A stretch of DNA of 15,864 bases from Pseudomonadota bacterium (GTDB lineage: Bacteria; SZUA-182; DTGQ01), in the NCBI GenBank assembly GCA_030605265.1, contig JAUWIR010000028.1, positions 1-15,864 of the forward strand. Direction: 5' to 3'. The position numbers were made by a program, and so were the translations under genes. Shown here one piece after another: positions 1 to 6,742 of the stretch. Within the stretch, counting starts at the first letter, position 1. Every line of letters starts with the position of its first letter. The notes below the pieces were generated by a model. The model saw nothing but the letters and a program-made list of their open reading frames with translations. It was not told where the DNA came from and ran no database searches.

Positions 1-107
1 AGCAGGAGTCTTCCGGCGATTTTAGGGTATTTCTTGGCAAATTCCGCACCCATCTCACGGATAAAAGTAAGCTCTTGTTCATAATACTGTAAAATTTCAT
101 CTTCCAT
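1..107 (-). CDS. tssF: TssF, T6SS baseplate protein (5' end only)
   Basis: This is the N-terminal 35 residues of a TssF (VasA/ImpG) family protein, cut by the window edge. The translation begins MEDEILQYYEQEL and continues through FIREMGAEF and KKYPKIAGRL. This is the characteristic TssF opening: a Tyr-Tyr-Glu-x-Glu-Leu helix followed by a [RE]xGAEFAxxYPKIAGRL segment. The ATG is at 107-105, preceded by an AGGGGTGA ribosome site that overlaps the end of tssE; the tssE stop is only 7 bases upstream. TssF works with TssE, TssG and TssK in the cytoplasmic baseplate wedge on which the sheath and Hcp tube polymerise. The family identification is firm despite the short length, because both the motif and the position directly after tssE fit. 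Nothing can be said about the rest of the protein. Confidence 0.9.
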   Translation of the reverse strand, partial: MEDEILQYYEQELTFIREMGAEFAKKYPKIAGRLL

Positions 108-114
108 AAATGTA

Positions 115-369
115 TCACCCCTGGATGGTATATTCACTCCTGTTGACGTCAAAGAGAGTATCAAAAGTTATTGGCTCTATAAGGGGGTCCAGAACTAACA
201 AACCTGTAACCCTAAATCGAAGACTCCTTTCGTTTTTTGCCCCTCCCTCAACCTGAACACGCACTTGCTGCAATCTTGGCTCAAACCGGGCAATGATACT
301 TTCCAGGTCCTGTCGCAGTTGCTTTTTCACAGTTATGCTTTTAGGGCTTTGTGAGGTAAAATCTTTCAC
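115..369 (-). CDS. tssE: TssE, C-terminal part after an in-frame TGA
   Basis: This is the second half of a gp25-like TssE baseplate protein, 84 residues. It carries the strongest family signatures: a helix ending IARFEPRLQQVRVQV (about residues 25-39), then LRFRVTGLL and the C-terminal ITFDTLFDVNRSEYTI. These match the phage T4 gp25/TssE core. It is in the same reading frame as the upstream half (370-591), separated only by the TGA at 372-370. The next codon is GTG, so it could only be made separately by re-initiation. The nearest good ribosome site (AAGGAGG) is about 26 bases upstream, too far, and lies in a small hairpin. TssE joins the sheath to the baseplate, so loss of this half should abolish T6SS firing. 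The terminal stop is TGA at 117-115. Confidence 0.85.
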   Translation of the reverse strand: MKDFTSQSPKSITVKKQLRQDLESIIARFEPRLQQVRVQVEGGAKNERSLRFRVTGLLVLDPLIEPITFDTLFDVNRSEYTIQG

Positions 370-591
370 TCAGTAAACGAGAAAGGAGTTGTTGGCCTCC
401 TTGTAGGCTGGTGGAATGGTAAGTATATAGCGCTTGGTATTGAGGAGGTTCTCTAAATCTCGTATAACAGCTGCTTTGCCTTGCTCAAAATTCAGGACCC
501 GTCGCTGGACAGGCTCTTGGGAAATCTCCGGCTCAAGATCAATGAGCCTGTCCAGAATGGATGCCTGAATGTTTTTACCTAATTCTCTCAT
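370..591 (-). CDS. tssE: TssE, N-terminal part, ended by a premature TGA
   Basis: This is the first half of TssE, 73 residues from ATG at 591-589. It contains the conserved N-terminal SILDRLID motif (residues 11-18), which in the family contacts other baseplate parts. RDLENLLNTKRYI follows (about residues 44-56); the RDLExLLNT helix is typical of TssE. The reading frame then ends at TGA (372-370), right after FLVY. In homologues this point reads Tyr-Gly-hydrophobic-x-Asp-Phe, and the bases after the stop encode VKDF. A single G in place of the T (GGA, Gly) would restore a full protein of about 158 residues, a normal TssE length. No strong ribosome site precedes the start. Upstream lies a 67-base spacer after hcp with nothing recognisable. 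Confidence 0.85.
   Translation of the reverse strand: MRELGKNIQASILDRLIDLEPEISQEPVQRRVLNFEQGKAAVIRDLENLLNTKRYILTIPPAYKEANNSFLVY
383..402. other. Small hairpin just upstream of the tssE internal stop
   Basis: AAGGAG (383-388) and CTCCTT (397-402) are perfectly complementary around an 8-base loop. On the coding strand the 5' arm includes a ribosome-site-like AAGGAGG. The hairpin ends about 10 bases before the internal TGA. It would hide the only Shine-Dalgarno-like sequence near the GTG that follows the stop. It may be chance, since the bases also encode the YKEANNSF stretch of TssE. Confidence 0.3.
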
Positions 592-658
592 TAAATTAAG
601 CTGATAAGCCGCATAAATAAAATAAAAATTCCCATGCTTTCAAGTTTAATACTATAAA

Positions 659-1147
659 TTATACTTTTTTATTAGTCTGAAGGTCCCATCCGCCTACTAC
701 ATTTCCTCCAGGGGAACCATCTGCACGTTTCTGCTGGGTGTATTTCCATTCGATCTTCCCATAATTAAAAGTCAAGGATTCCGTGGGCTCACCGCCACCT
801 CCACCCCCTACACTCACAGAGCTGATGATGCATTGACTCATCTTATACTCCATGTAGGGTACCTTATCTCCCCCTGCCCGGCATAATTCAATAACGATTT
901 CACTGATATGTTTTCCTTGAGCACAGGCCAGGGCCAAGGATGGGGATGCCTTATCCAACATTTTAACAATTGAAATATCCTGAAAATTGGCTCTCTCTGA
1001 TGCCCCGCCCCCAGAGGAGCTGGCTGTGGCAGAGGCCATCTGACTAACACCAAAACTATAGGACATTATTTCAATCTGTTTTTGATGCTTGTCATCCGTA
1101 CTTTCACCATCTATACCGTCAATTTTTAAAAATGCATCAAAAGCCAT
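659..1147 (-). CDS. hcp: Hcp (TssD), T6SS tube protein
   Basis: This is a 162-residue Hcp1-family protein, the subunit of the hexameric rings that stack into the expelled inner tube. It opens MAFDAFLKIDGIDGES, a typical Hcp start. IEIMSYSFGVSQ follows at about residues 26-37. A flexible Ser/Gly-rich loop then leads into FQDISIVKMLDKASPSL, the diagnostic Hcp segment. A second glycine-rich loop is followed by ESLTFNYGKIEWKYT near the C-terminus. The ATG has a strong CGGAGG ribosome site 7 bases upstream, as expected for the most abundant T6SS product. It sits 57 bases after tssC. No C-terminal effector extension is present, so this is a structural Hcp. It looks intact. Confidence 0.97.
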   Translation of the reverse strand: MAFDAFLKIDGIDGESTDDKHQKQIEIMSYSFGVSQMASATASSSGGGASERANFQDISIVKMLDKASPSLALACAQGKHISEIVIELCRAGGDKVPYMEYKMSQCIISSVSVGGGGGGEPTESLTFNYGKIEWKYTQQKRADGSPGGNVVGGWDLQTNKKV

Positions 1148-1204
1148 ACTGTTTCCTCCGTTTCTTTTAGTTAAATTGTTATTAGGTTACAAAAAATTGT
1201 CTAC

Positions 1205-2701
1205 CTACCCTTGTGCCGGGGGTGGGAAGTTGGCGACCAATCTTAAGGAAATGCTCAACTCATCCAACTGGTAATGGGGTTTGAGAAAAGCTACTGCCCT
1301 GTATACTCCCGGTTTACCCGGGATCTCGGTAACATCAACCCGTGCTTCCCGTAAAGGAAATTTTGCCTTCATTTCCTGCCCGGCTTCATCATTCAGCAGG
1401 ACATAGTTGGCAATCCACCGGTTTAGATAATCTTCAACATTTTTGCAGGTCATGAAGCTGCCAACCTTATCTCGCATGATGGATTTCAGGTAATGAGCAA
1501 ACCGTGAGACAGCAAAGATATACTGCAATTGAGAAGACAACTTGGCATTGGCGTTAGCGGAATCCGAGTCATAAATTTTGGGTTTGTTAGCTGTTTGCGT
1601 ACTGAAAAAAGCTGCATAGTCGGTACCCTTGCAGTGAACCAGAGGAATAAACCCGAGGTCGGCAAATTCTTTTTCCCGCCTGTCAGTTATGGCGATTTCA
1701 GTAGGGCATTTGAGGGCCACATCTCCCTCATCAGTCTTGAAGGTGTGCGCAGGAAGTCCTTGGACAAGCCCCCCTCCTTCAACTCCCCTGATGGCCGTAG
1801 TCCAGTGATACTTGGCAAAAGCATCGGTTATACGTGTGCCAAGTGCATAGGCTGCATTCCCCCAGAGATATTTGCCGTGGTCCGCACCGTCAACATCCTC
1901 TTCAAAATCAAAAGCCTCCACAGGGACATTCTCATTCCCATAGGGAAGCCTTGAGAGAACGTGGGGAATGGCCAGGGCAACGTATCGGGAATCTTCCGAA
2001 TCTCGGAAAGACTTCCACTTGACGTATTCAGCAGTCTGAAAAATCTTAGCCAAATCGCGAGGTCCGCCAAGGGTGGTAAAGCTCTCCCAGCCAAAAAGGG
2101 CAGGGGAAGCAGCAGAGACGAAAGGAGCATGGGCGGCTGCGGCAACCTGTGATATTTTCTCTAAAAGTGCCATATCCTGTGGGTGATTACTAAATTCATA
2201 GTCTCCAATTAAGGCGCCATAGGCTGAACCGCCAAAAGTGCCGAATTCTTCTTCATAAATCTTTTTAAAGAGAGTGGATTGGTCGAATTCACTCGCTTTT
2301 TCCATGTCCTTGAGGAGTTCTTTTTTTGATGCATTCATCACCCTAATCTTCAGGGTTTCGCCTGTTTCCGTTTGATTCACTAAGTAGAACAATCCCCTCC
2401 AGGAGGCCTCGAGTTTTTGAAATTCGGGGCAGTGCATTATCTCATTCAGCTGGGAAGAAAGGACCTTGTCAATCTGGCTAATTCTGGCATTGATCATGCG
2501 CTCAGTGTCTTTTGAAACCACCATGGCCCCATCCATGACTTGCTTGACAAACTCACCTATGAGATCTTTGGCCCATCCTCGCTGGGAATCATCACGGACC
2601 ATGCGCCCCTCTTCAATGATTTTATCCAAAATCCCTTTTTCTTCTTCGACTGCCTCGGCTTGAGCAGCCTCAACCTTTTCTTGTTGTTCATTTTCAGCCA
2701 T
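1205..2701 (-). CDS. tssC: TssC, large sheath protein
   Basis: This 498-residue protein belongs to the TssC/VipB (EvpB, ImpC) family, the large subunit of the contractile sheath. Visible signatures in order are: an acidic, Gln-rich N-terminus; CPEFQKLEASWRGLFYLV (about residues 91-108); FGTFGG and GALIGDYEF (about 153-170); and AAAAHAPFVSAASP (187-200). Later come DSRYVALAIPHVLSRLPYG and a conserved C-terminal domain with SRFAHYLKSIMRDKVGSF. The length is normal and no break is seen. The ATG at 2701 has an AAAGGAGG ribosome site. It is separated from tssB by 273 bases containing an inverted-repeat element. This is unusual because the two sheath proteins fold as a heterodimer and are normally tightly coupled. 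Confidence 0.98.
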   Translation of the reverse strand: MAENEQQEKVEAAQAEAVEEEKGILDKIIEEGRMVRDDSQRGWAKDLIGEFVKQVMDGAMVVSKDTERMINARISQIDKVLSSQLNEIMHCPEFQKLEASWRGLFYLVNQTETGETLKIRVMNASKKELLKDMEKASEFDQSTLFKKIYEEEFGTFGGSAYGALIGDYEFSNHPQDMALLEKISQVAAAAHAPFVSAASPALFGWESFTTLGGPRDLAKIFQTAEYVKWKSFRDSEDSRYVALAIPHVLSRLPYGNENVPVEAFDFEEDVDGADHGKYLWGNAAYALGTRITDAFAKYHWTTAIRGVEGGGLVQGLPAHTFKTDEGDVALKCPTEIAITDRREKEFADLGFIPLVHCKGTDYAAFFSTQTANKPKIYDSDSANANAKLSSQLQYIFAVSRFAHYLKSIMRDKVGSFMTCKNVEDYLNRWIANYVLLNDEAGQEMKAKFPLREARVDVTEIPGKPGVYRAVAFLKPHYQLDELSISLRLVANFPPPAQG

Positions 2702-2775
2702 ATAATCCCTCCTTTATTTCCTTGTTCCTTTATTTCTTTATTACTCAGATTTACCCTCTTCGTACCAGTTCAGCT

Positions 2776-2969
2776 CACCACGGAGACACGGAGACACGGA
2801 GAAAAATTAAAAGATCTGCGTAAATAGAGTTCATGACCAAGGCATTCTTCTTAAGCTGACTCTAATATTCGGTATCTAAATGCCGATGAACTTCTATCGT
2901 TGCCCCAATTATGCTTTGAAAGTTTTTTCTTCAAAAATTATTCCTCTGTGTCTCCGTGACTCCGTGGTG
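2776..2969. repeat. Inverted-repeat element A between tssB and tssC
   Basis: Arms at 2776-2801 and 2944-2969 are inverted copies matching at 24 of 26 bases. Each arm is itself a degenerate tandem array with an 8-base unit, CACGGAGA. The enclosed 142 bases are AT-rich and carry no gene I can support. On the coding strand the element starts 5 bases after the tssB stop and ends about 75 bases before the tssC start. In the transcript the arms could pair into a long stem. It resembles short non-autonomous repeat elements (MITE- or REP-like), but no known family can be named from sequence alone. Confidence 0.75.
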
Positions 2970-2974
2970 GACTA

Positions 2975-3490
2975 TTATCCCTCTTCTTCTTTGGTTATTC
3001 CGGCTTCATCTCCCACCTTTTTTACCATGTCCGTGTTGGATAATACGTCCTGAAGAAGCTCATCAAGTTTATCATTGCCGTCTAATTTGCTGAGTAAGTC
3101 GGAAAGTCTTTTCCTGGCTTCCAGTAATTTGTTTAAGGGTTCAACCTGCTTGACCACACGTTCGGGATGGAAATCATCAAGGGACTTAAAACGAAGTTCC
3201 ACTCCCAACTGTGTATCATCATCCGTCAGTTTGTTGTCTACCTTGAAGGCAAGTCTTGGCTTGGTTGCCTCAAGTACATTGTTAAAATTGTCCCTGTCGA
3301 TTTCGATAAATTTTCTGTCCTTCAGCTTAGGGAGGGGCTCATCAGGTTTACCGGATAAATCAGCCAATACACCCACAACAAAGGGGATCTCCTTCATCTG
3401 GATGGCGTCGCCGATTTCTACATCATAAGTAATTTGAACCCGAGGGGCCCGTACTCTATCGAGCTTATGTTGTAAACTTTCTCCTGCCAT
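2975..3490 (-). CDS. tssB: TssB, small sheath protein
   Basis: This 171-residue protein is of the TssB/VipA (ImpB) family, the partner of TssC in the contractile sheath. Signatures are RVQITYDVEIGDA (residues 17-29), PFVVGVLADLSG (36-47) and RFKSLDDFHPERVV (100-113). These are followed by a charged C-terminal helical region, which in the family includes the helix contacted by TagJ or by ClpV-linked factors. The ATG has an AAAGGAG ribosome site 7 bases upstream, and the gene follows tssA by 20 bases. The length is normal. Contracted TssBC sheath is recycled by the ATPase TssH, which is not in this window. Confidence 0.97.
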   Translation of the reverse strand: MAGESLQHKLDRVRAPRVQITYDVEIGDAIQMKEIPFVVGVLADLSGKPDEPLPKLKDRKFIEIDRDNFNNVLEATKPRLAFKVDNKLTDDDTQLGVELRFKSLDDFHPERVVKQVEPLNKLLEARKRLSDLLSKLDGNDKLDELLQDVLSNTDMVKKVGDEAGITKEEEG

Positions 3491-3510
3491 ACTTTCTCCT
3501 TTCTTTGAAT

Positions 3511-4131
3511 TTATCTCTTATAAGAAATAGCCCTGGTGACATCCATACTACAGAGCCTTTTAAAAAGGACCATGGCCCTGCCGAGGTCATCATCCGAGGG
3601 GTTTCCTTTGGTCAGACATTGATAGAGAGTATCGAATACTTCAGCAATCCATAAGGGGGATTCCCACCGGTCCAGATGCAATTCTTCAATGAGTGCGTGC
3701 AATTCCTCTATAATAGGTTTAGCCAGGTCCGGTCTGTCGGCTTTCAAACAGAGTTTGGCAATAAGCAGGCGGTAACGGTTTCTTTCTCTGATTGACGGAG
3801 CGCTGTAAGAAACTGCCAGAAGACGATCCAGGGCTTGTTTAATACCGGAGGTCTTCATAATTTGAAATGCTTCTTGCCAAAGGGCCTTTTCAGAAAGACC
3901 CTCTTCCGACAATTCCTTTGTAGCCAAGGGAATAGCCGACACTGATATTTTTTCAGTCCCCATAGCTTCTTCAGTCTCTTGAAGTTCTTCCGTAGATGGG
4001 GCCATGCTTTCGCCCTCCTCAGGATTAGGTTCAGGAACAGGTTCCTGCTCTATTTTTTCTTTATAAATCTTCATTACTACTCGACTGCACTCTTCAATTG
4101 ATTCCCGAAACTCAGCCAATCGGGGGTGCAT
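3511..4131 (-). CDS. tssA: TssA, C-terminal part in the shifted frame
   Basis: This is the remainder of TssA after a frameshift near 4122-4126. The frame is open from 4182, but only the part from about 4126 downward is TssA-like; an ATG lies at 4131-4129. The joined sequence would read FGPNAP followed by RLAEFRESIEECS, which is the expected TssA helix. A variable acidic linker rich in Pro and Glu follows. The C-terminal helical domain comes next, with KQALDRLLAVSYSAPSIRER and later ESPLWIAEVFDTLYQCL, ending LFKRLCSMDVTRAISYK. This resembles the VasJ-type C-terminal domain of short TssA proteins. That domain forms the oligomeric cap at the distal end of the growing sheath. The whole gene would encode about 444 residues. 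Confidence 0.85.
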   Translation of the reverse strand: MHPRLAEFRESIEECSRVVMKIYKEKIEQEPVPEPNPEEGESMAPSTEELQETEEAMGTEKISVSAIPLATKELSEEGLSEKALWQEAFQIMKTSGIKQALDRLLAVSYSAPSIRERNRYRLLIAKLCLKADRPDLAKPIIEELHALIEELHLDRWESPLWIAEVFDTLYQCLTKGNPSDDDLGRAMVLFKRLCSMDVTRAISYKR

Positions 4132-4846
4132 TAGGGCCAAATTTTTGATCAACAGTCTCATCCAGTTTTTTAAAATCTTCAAGACAAGTAGTCATGCTTT
4201 CTGCTAAAGATTTGTAAAAAGCCGTAGATGACAGAGTTATTGCCTGGTCAAATTCCTCTGCAGATAATCTTCCATCAGCTAAAAGCTCATTGCGCTTTTC
4301 CTTCTTTTTGTCATCCACATCTCCATATTGGTTGCGTATATCAGCTTCATAGCCTACCTTTCGGGCCTCATTCCATTTAAGCAGCGAGTATGCTGAAGTG
4401 GTATTTTTATCTGTCAAAGGGATTTGCTTAATACCTGTGGAGAGTTTCTCATTCATAAACTCAAATGGCGCCGCCCGGAACTCAAGGTCTTCGTCTTCTA
4501 TGAGGGGATACACGTTTTCCCAATAGTCCGTTAAAAGCCCAAGGACCAGCTTGATACCTATTGAAAGGCCGGCAAAACCTTCAGTCATTATCAGGGCTTC
4601 GGTAAGCCAGGCTGTAATCTGAAGGTCTTTGCTTTTATTGGTAAGGGCATCAACAGCTAAAGTAAGCGCCTTATCCCAGTCAGAGGTTTTCACCTCATGC
4701 TTCCATTCTCCTAAAGAAAAGGGATCATCTGCTCTTCTTGCTTCATTGATCTCATCATAGACAGGGCTGTAGCGAAGATTTTCTCCTGCCGGATTATCTC
4801 CTGGAACAGGGGCCAAAATCGCATCTAAGTTAATGGTTCTTTTCAT
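4112..4846 (-). CDS. tssA: TssA, N-terminal ImpA_N domain, ended by a frameshift
   Basis: This is the N-terminal 244 residues of TssA, a cytoplasmic protein that docks on the baseplate and coordinates tube and sheath polymerisation. The ImpA_N domain is clear: GDNPAGENLRYSPVYDEI (residues 16-33), EARRADDP and GEW (47-49), then a helical domain with DYWENVYPLIED. The start ATG (4846-4844) overlaps the tagJ stop in an ATGA arrangement, so the two are translationally coupled. The last sensible residues are VDQKFGPNAP. After that the frame reads PIG and stops at TGA (4114-4112). The coding strand has GCACCCCCGATTGG here, and removing one C from the run of five restores the frame into the C-terminal part. 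This could be a sequencing or assembly indel, a real mutation, or a +1 recoding site. Confidence 0.88.
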   Translation of the reverse strand: MKRTINLDAILAPVPGDNPAGENLRYSPVYDEINEARRADDPFSLGEWKHEVKTSDWDKALTLAVDALTNKSKDLQITAWLTEALIMTEGFAGLSIGIKLVLGLLTDYWENVYPLIEDEDLEFRAAPFEFMNEKLSTGIKQIPLTDKNTTSAYSLLKWNEARKVGYEADIRNQYGDVDDKKKEKRNELLADGRLSAEEFDQAITLSSTAFYKSLAESMTTCLEDFKKLDETVDQKFGPNAPPIG

Positions 4847-5658
4847 TCGGCTGTTCCTTCCACTGGTGATTCAAATAGGAGATTTTGGATTTCCAGGAGG
4901 GCTTTTTCCTCTTCTCCAACCTGAAAAACATGTTGTCCTCTTCCACTATAAAATGGGCCCTGAAGGGGGACCCAGTCGGTCATTCTGCCCATTTTTACCC
5001 TCTCATCCTCATGAAGGCAGGATTGAGGATAAAGTACCGGCAGGTAACAGCCTATATTTAACCCTTCCCAGGTAGTCAAGTGCGCTGTAGTCCAAAGAAG
5101 ATCAAAAAGAGATTTCGGTGGAGTAATGATAAGTTCCTTTAATGAATCAAAGGGGACCCATATATACCGCTCATGGACCATTACCTCGAGAAAGAGGGAC
5201 AGAAAGGCATCCATATTGCTGAATCCGGTGAAGCCTTTCCCATCTATGGTCCCAGTGATGGAAGGACGGGATGATTCTATCTGTTTATAAAGCTCCAGGG
5301 CTTTTTCATACTCGTTGTTGGTGAGGTTATCCCAGGCCGCTAAATACATTTCAAGGTATGGGGGGGCTTTTGGCAAAAATGATGGAAGCTGATTTCTTTT
5401 CAAAACTTCAAGGCGCTCTTTTTCAGCTAAAATCAGGTTTTTATAAACCTGCACCCCGGTCTCTACAGATGCATCCTGAAGCGCAATTACATCCAGATGA
5501 CGATCTGCTTTGTCCCATTCACCGCAAAAAGCCAGGACCTGAAACAGAAGGGTCCTTTTACTCATGTCAGAGGGAGATACTTTGATCTCATCAATGAGCT
5601 GCTTTCTAGCTTCAGAAAGTTTCCCTACTTTAATTAATTCCTTTGCGTTAATAGTCAT
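4843..5658 (-). CDS. tagJ: TagJ (ImpE), TssB-binding accessory protein
   Basis: This 271-residue protein is of the ImpE/TagJ family, a cytoplasmic accessory protein found in a subset of T6SSs. Where studied, it binds the N-terminal helix of TssB and assists sheath recycling by ClpV. A TPR-like helical N-terminal half begins with AKELIKVGKLSEARKQ (residues 5-20) and RTLLFQVLAFCGEWDKA (35-51). The conserved C-terminal half has FSNMDAFLSLFLEV (146-159), RYIWVPFDSLKELI (164-177), PKSLFDLLWTTAHL (181-194) and LPVLYP (206-211), with TDWVPL after it. The length is normal. The start has only a weak ribosome site. A good sigma-70 promoter candidate lies about 70 bases upstream, so this may be the first gene of the tail transcript. 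Confidence 0.92.
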   Translation of the reverse strand: MTINAKELIKVGKLSEARKQLIDEIKVSPSDMSKRTLLFQVLAFCGEWDKADRHLDVIALQDASVETGVQVYKNLILAEKERLEVLKRNQLPSFLPKAPPYLEMYLAAWDNLTNNEYEKALELYKQIESSRPSITGTIDGKGFTGFSNMDAFLSLFLEVMVHERYIWVPFDSLKELIITPPKSLFDLLWTTAHLTTWEGLNIGCYLPVLYPQSCLHEDERVKMGRMTDWVPLQGPFYSGRGQHVFQVGEEEKALLEIQNLLFESPVEGTAE

Positions 5659-5723
5659 AATTTTATCTTTTATAAAAGGGTTAGTAAATTAAAAAATATT
5701 TAAAAGTGGTTTAACTTTAAATT

Positions 5724-5752
5724 ATTGTAGATTATACTTATCTCTTTGTCAA
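5724..5752 (-). promoter_or_regulatory. Sigma-70-type promoter candidate upstream of tagJ
   Basis: On the coding strand, TTGACA (5752-5747) is followed after exactly 17 bases by TACAAT (5729-5724). The -35 box is a perfect match and the -10 box matches 5 of 6 bases of the consensus. A transcript would begin near 5716 and reach the tagJ ATG at 5658. It lies in the AT-rich stretch between repeat element D and tagJ. It would separate expression of tagJ, tssA, tssB, tssC, hcp, tssE and tssF from the membrane-complex genes. The call rests on pattern match alone. Confidence 0.55.
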
Positions 5753-5765
5753 TTAAGTAAAAAAA

Positions 5766-5956
5766 TAGGCACAAAGGCACAAAGTTGTCTTGCGCTCGGC
5801 TTAATTCGTCTCTGTTCAAATAATAAATACAAATTCTCAAAAATTTCCATCTTAATTTGCAATTCAGTCTTAATTTTTTCCAATACTGCAAATTTCTCTA
5901 TGTTTTATTATTTCTTTGTGCCTCTGTGCCTTTGCCCCTTTGCCCCTTTGTGCCTA
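5766..5956. repeat. Inverted-repeat element D between tagF and tagJ
   Basis: The left arm TAGGCACAAAGGCACAAAG (5766-5784) is inverted relative to the end of the right arm (5938-5956), matching 17 of 19 bases. The right arm as a whole (5914-5956) is a clean tandem array of five 8-base units of the type CTTTGTGC/CTTTGCCC plus a 3-base remainder. On the coding strand the element starts 2 bases after the tagF stop. The enclosed sequence is AT-rich and has no supportable gene. Together with the promoter candidate, this accounts for the 300-base gap 5659-5958. Confidence 0.75.
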
Positions 5957-5958
5957 CC

Positions 5959-6699
5959 TTATTTACGGTGAGATTGCCAAAGGCGCGTAAAGTCGCCTGA
6001 ACTCAGCGGCCTGTTTAAAATAACCAGAAAAAGCTTCTCTGCTGTTCCGCCCATGAAAATTATCTTGGGAATATCTTTACATCTATCCTTAAAGGAAAAA
6101 TGCCAAAGAAGCATTTGTGAAAAGGTATCTTCCTCCATCTGTCGATCCAGACAAAGAAAAATTTCTTGTCTTTCAGACAGTTCAGTGACTTTAGAAAGTA
6201 TATTCTTTTGATCCCGGCTGTAGGTTAGCCGTGTTTCTAAAAGTTGTTTTTTTTCCTTTAAAAAGTCTGTCCATTGAGGCACAGGGGGCTTTAGGTGAGC
6301 TATTTCCTCTTCCAGGGTTTGCAGATTTTTCCACATCCTGGTTGATATATACTCCATTTGGCTCCATGTTTTTTCACAAGCAAAAGTAAGTAAATCCCAT
6401 CCCTTATGCCAATTTTTTAATGGACCTGTTCCTAATAACAGGAGGGGGTAAGGCCGACCAACTCCATCACTGCTGTCTCGTAGAAGGCCGCACACCAGAT
6501 TATCTTTCTCTGTTCCCCTTGTCCAAAACCGCCAGGAATTGGAAAGAATTTTGTCCCCTTTTTTAGAGGCAACTATTTGGTACCCTCCCTTTATCCAATC
6601 AGAGAACACTTTCATCAAAGGAAACTCCTCTCCCAGGTAGATATAATCGTTTACCATTGGATGTTTTCCCTGTAAAGCCCACTGCCATTGCTTAAGCAT
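5959..6699 (-). CDS. tagF: TagF, T6SS accessory/negative regulator
   Basis: This 246-residue protein has the TagF N-terminal fold. GKHPMVNDYIYLG (residues 11-23) corresponds to the family's GKhPxxGDF motif. WRFWTRG and CGLLRDSSDGVGRPYPLLLLG (about 70-90) match the conserved 'G.. PS.D.VGR.FPL' segment. TagF is known from Pseudomonas and Agrobacterium as a cytoplasmic post-translational repressor of T6SS assembly, acting alongside or against the threonine phosphorylation pathway. Here it is not fused to a PppA phosphatase. The C-terminal part (from about 130) is divergent. The ATG has only a weak upstream ribosome site (AAGGAA, about 12 bases away). The gene stands alone between two repeat-filled gaps of about 300 and 358 bases. 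Confidence 0.88.
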   Translation of the reverse strand: MLKQWQWALQGKHPMVNDYIYLGEEFPLMKVFSDWIKGGYQIVASKKGDKILSNSWRFWTRGTEKDNLVCGLLRDSSDGVGRPYPLLLLGTGPLKNWHKGWDLLTFACEKTWSQMEYISTRMWKNLQTLEEEIAHLKPPVPQWTDFLKEKKQLLETRLTYSRDQKNILSKVTELSERQEIFLCLDRQMEEDTFSQMLLWHFSFKDRCKDIPKIIFMGGTAEKLFLVILNRPLSSGDFTRLWQSHRK

Positions 6700-6742
6700 A
6701 AATGAATTTATTCCTTAATTATTTTCTGCACTATTTTTAGAC

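Noticed and set aside
115..591. Alternative genetic code reading TGA as glycine (as in Gracilibacteria) to explain the tssE stop
   Set aside because: Other genes here use TGA as their natural stop in tight ATGA overlaps (the gene ending at 14432, and tagJ ending at 4843), and tssE itself ends in TGA. One TGA-Gly codon in about 5000 codons is not a code.
115..591. Selenocysteine at the tssE TGA
   Set aside because: The family has Gly, not Cys, at this place, and TssE has no redox role. I see no convincing stem-loop directly downstream of the TGA; the hairpin found is upstream.
1529..1954. Plus-strand open frame of 141 codons
   Set aside because: It lies fully inside tssC on the opposite strand, with no family resemblance. 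It is a shadow of a well-supported gene.
5752..5883. Possible 44-codon minus-strand gene starting TTG inside element D
   Set aside because: There is no ribosome site, its C-terminal codons run through the GGCACAAA repeat, and its end overlaps the promoter candidate. Open frames of this length are expected by chance in AT-rich DNA.
5700..5891. 63-codon minus-strand open frame in the tagF/tagJ gap
   Set aside because: It spans the repeat arm and the promoter, resembles nothing known, and has no ribosome site.
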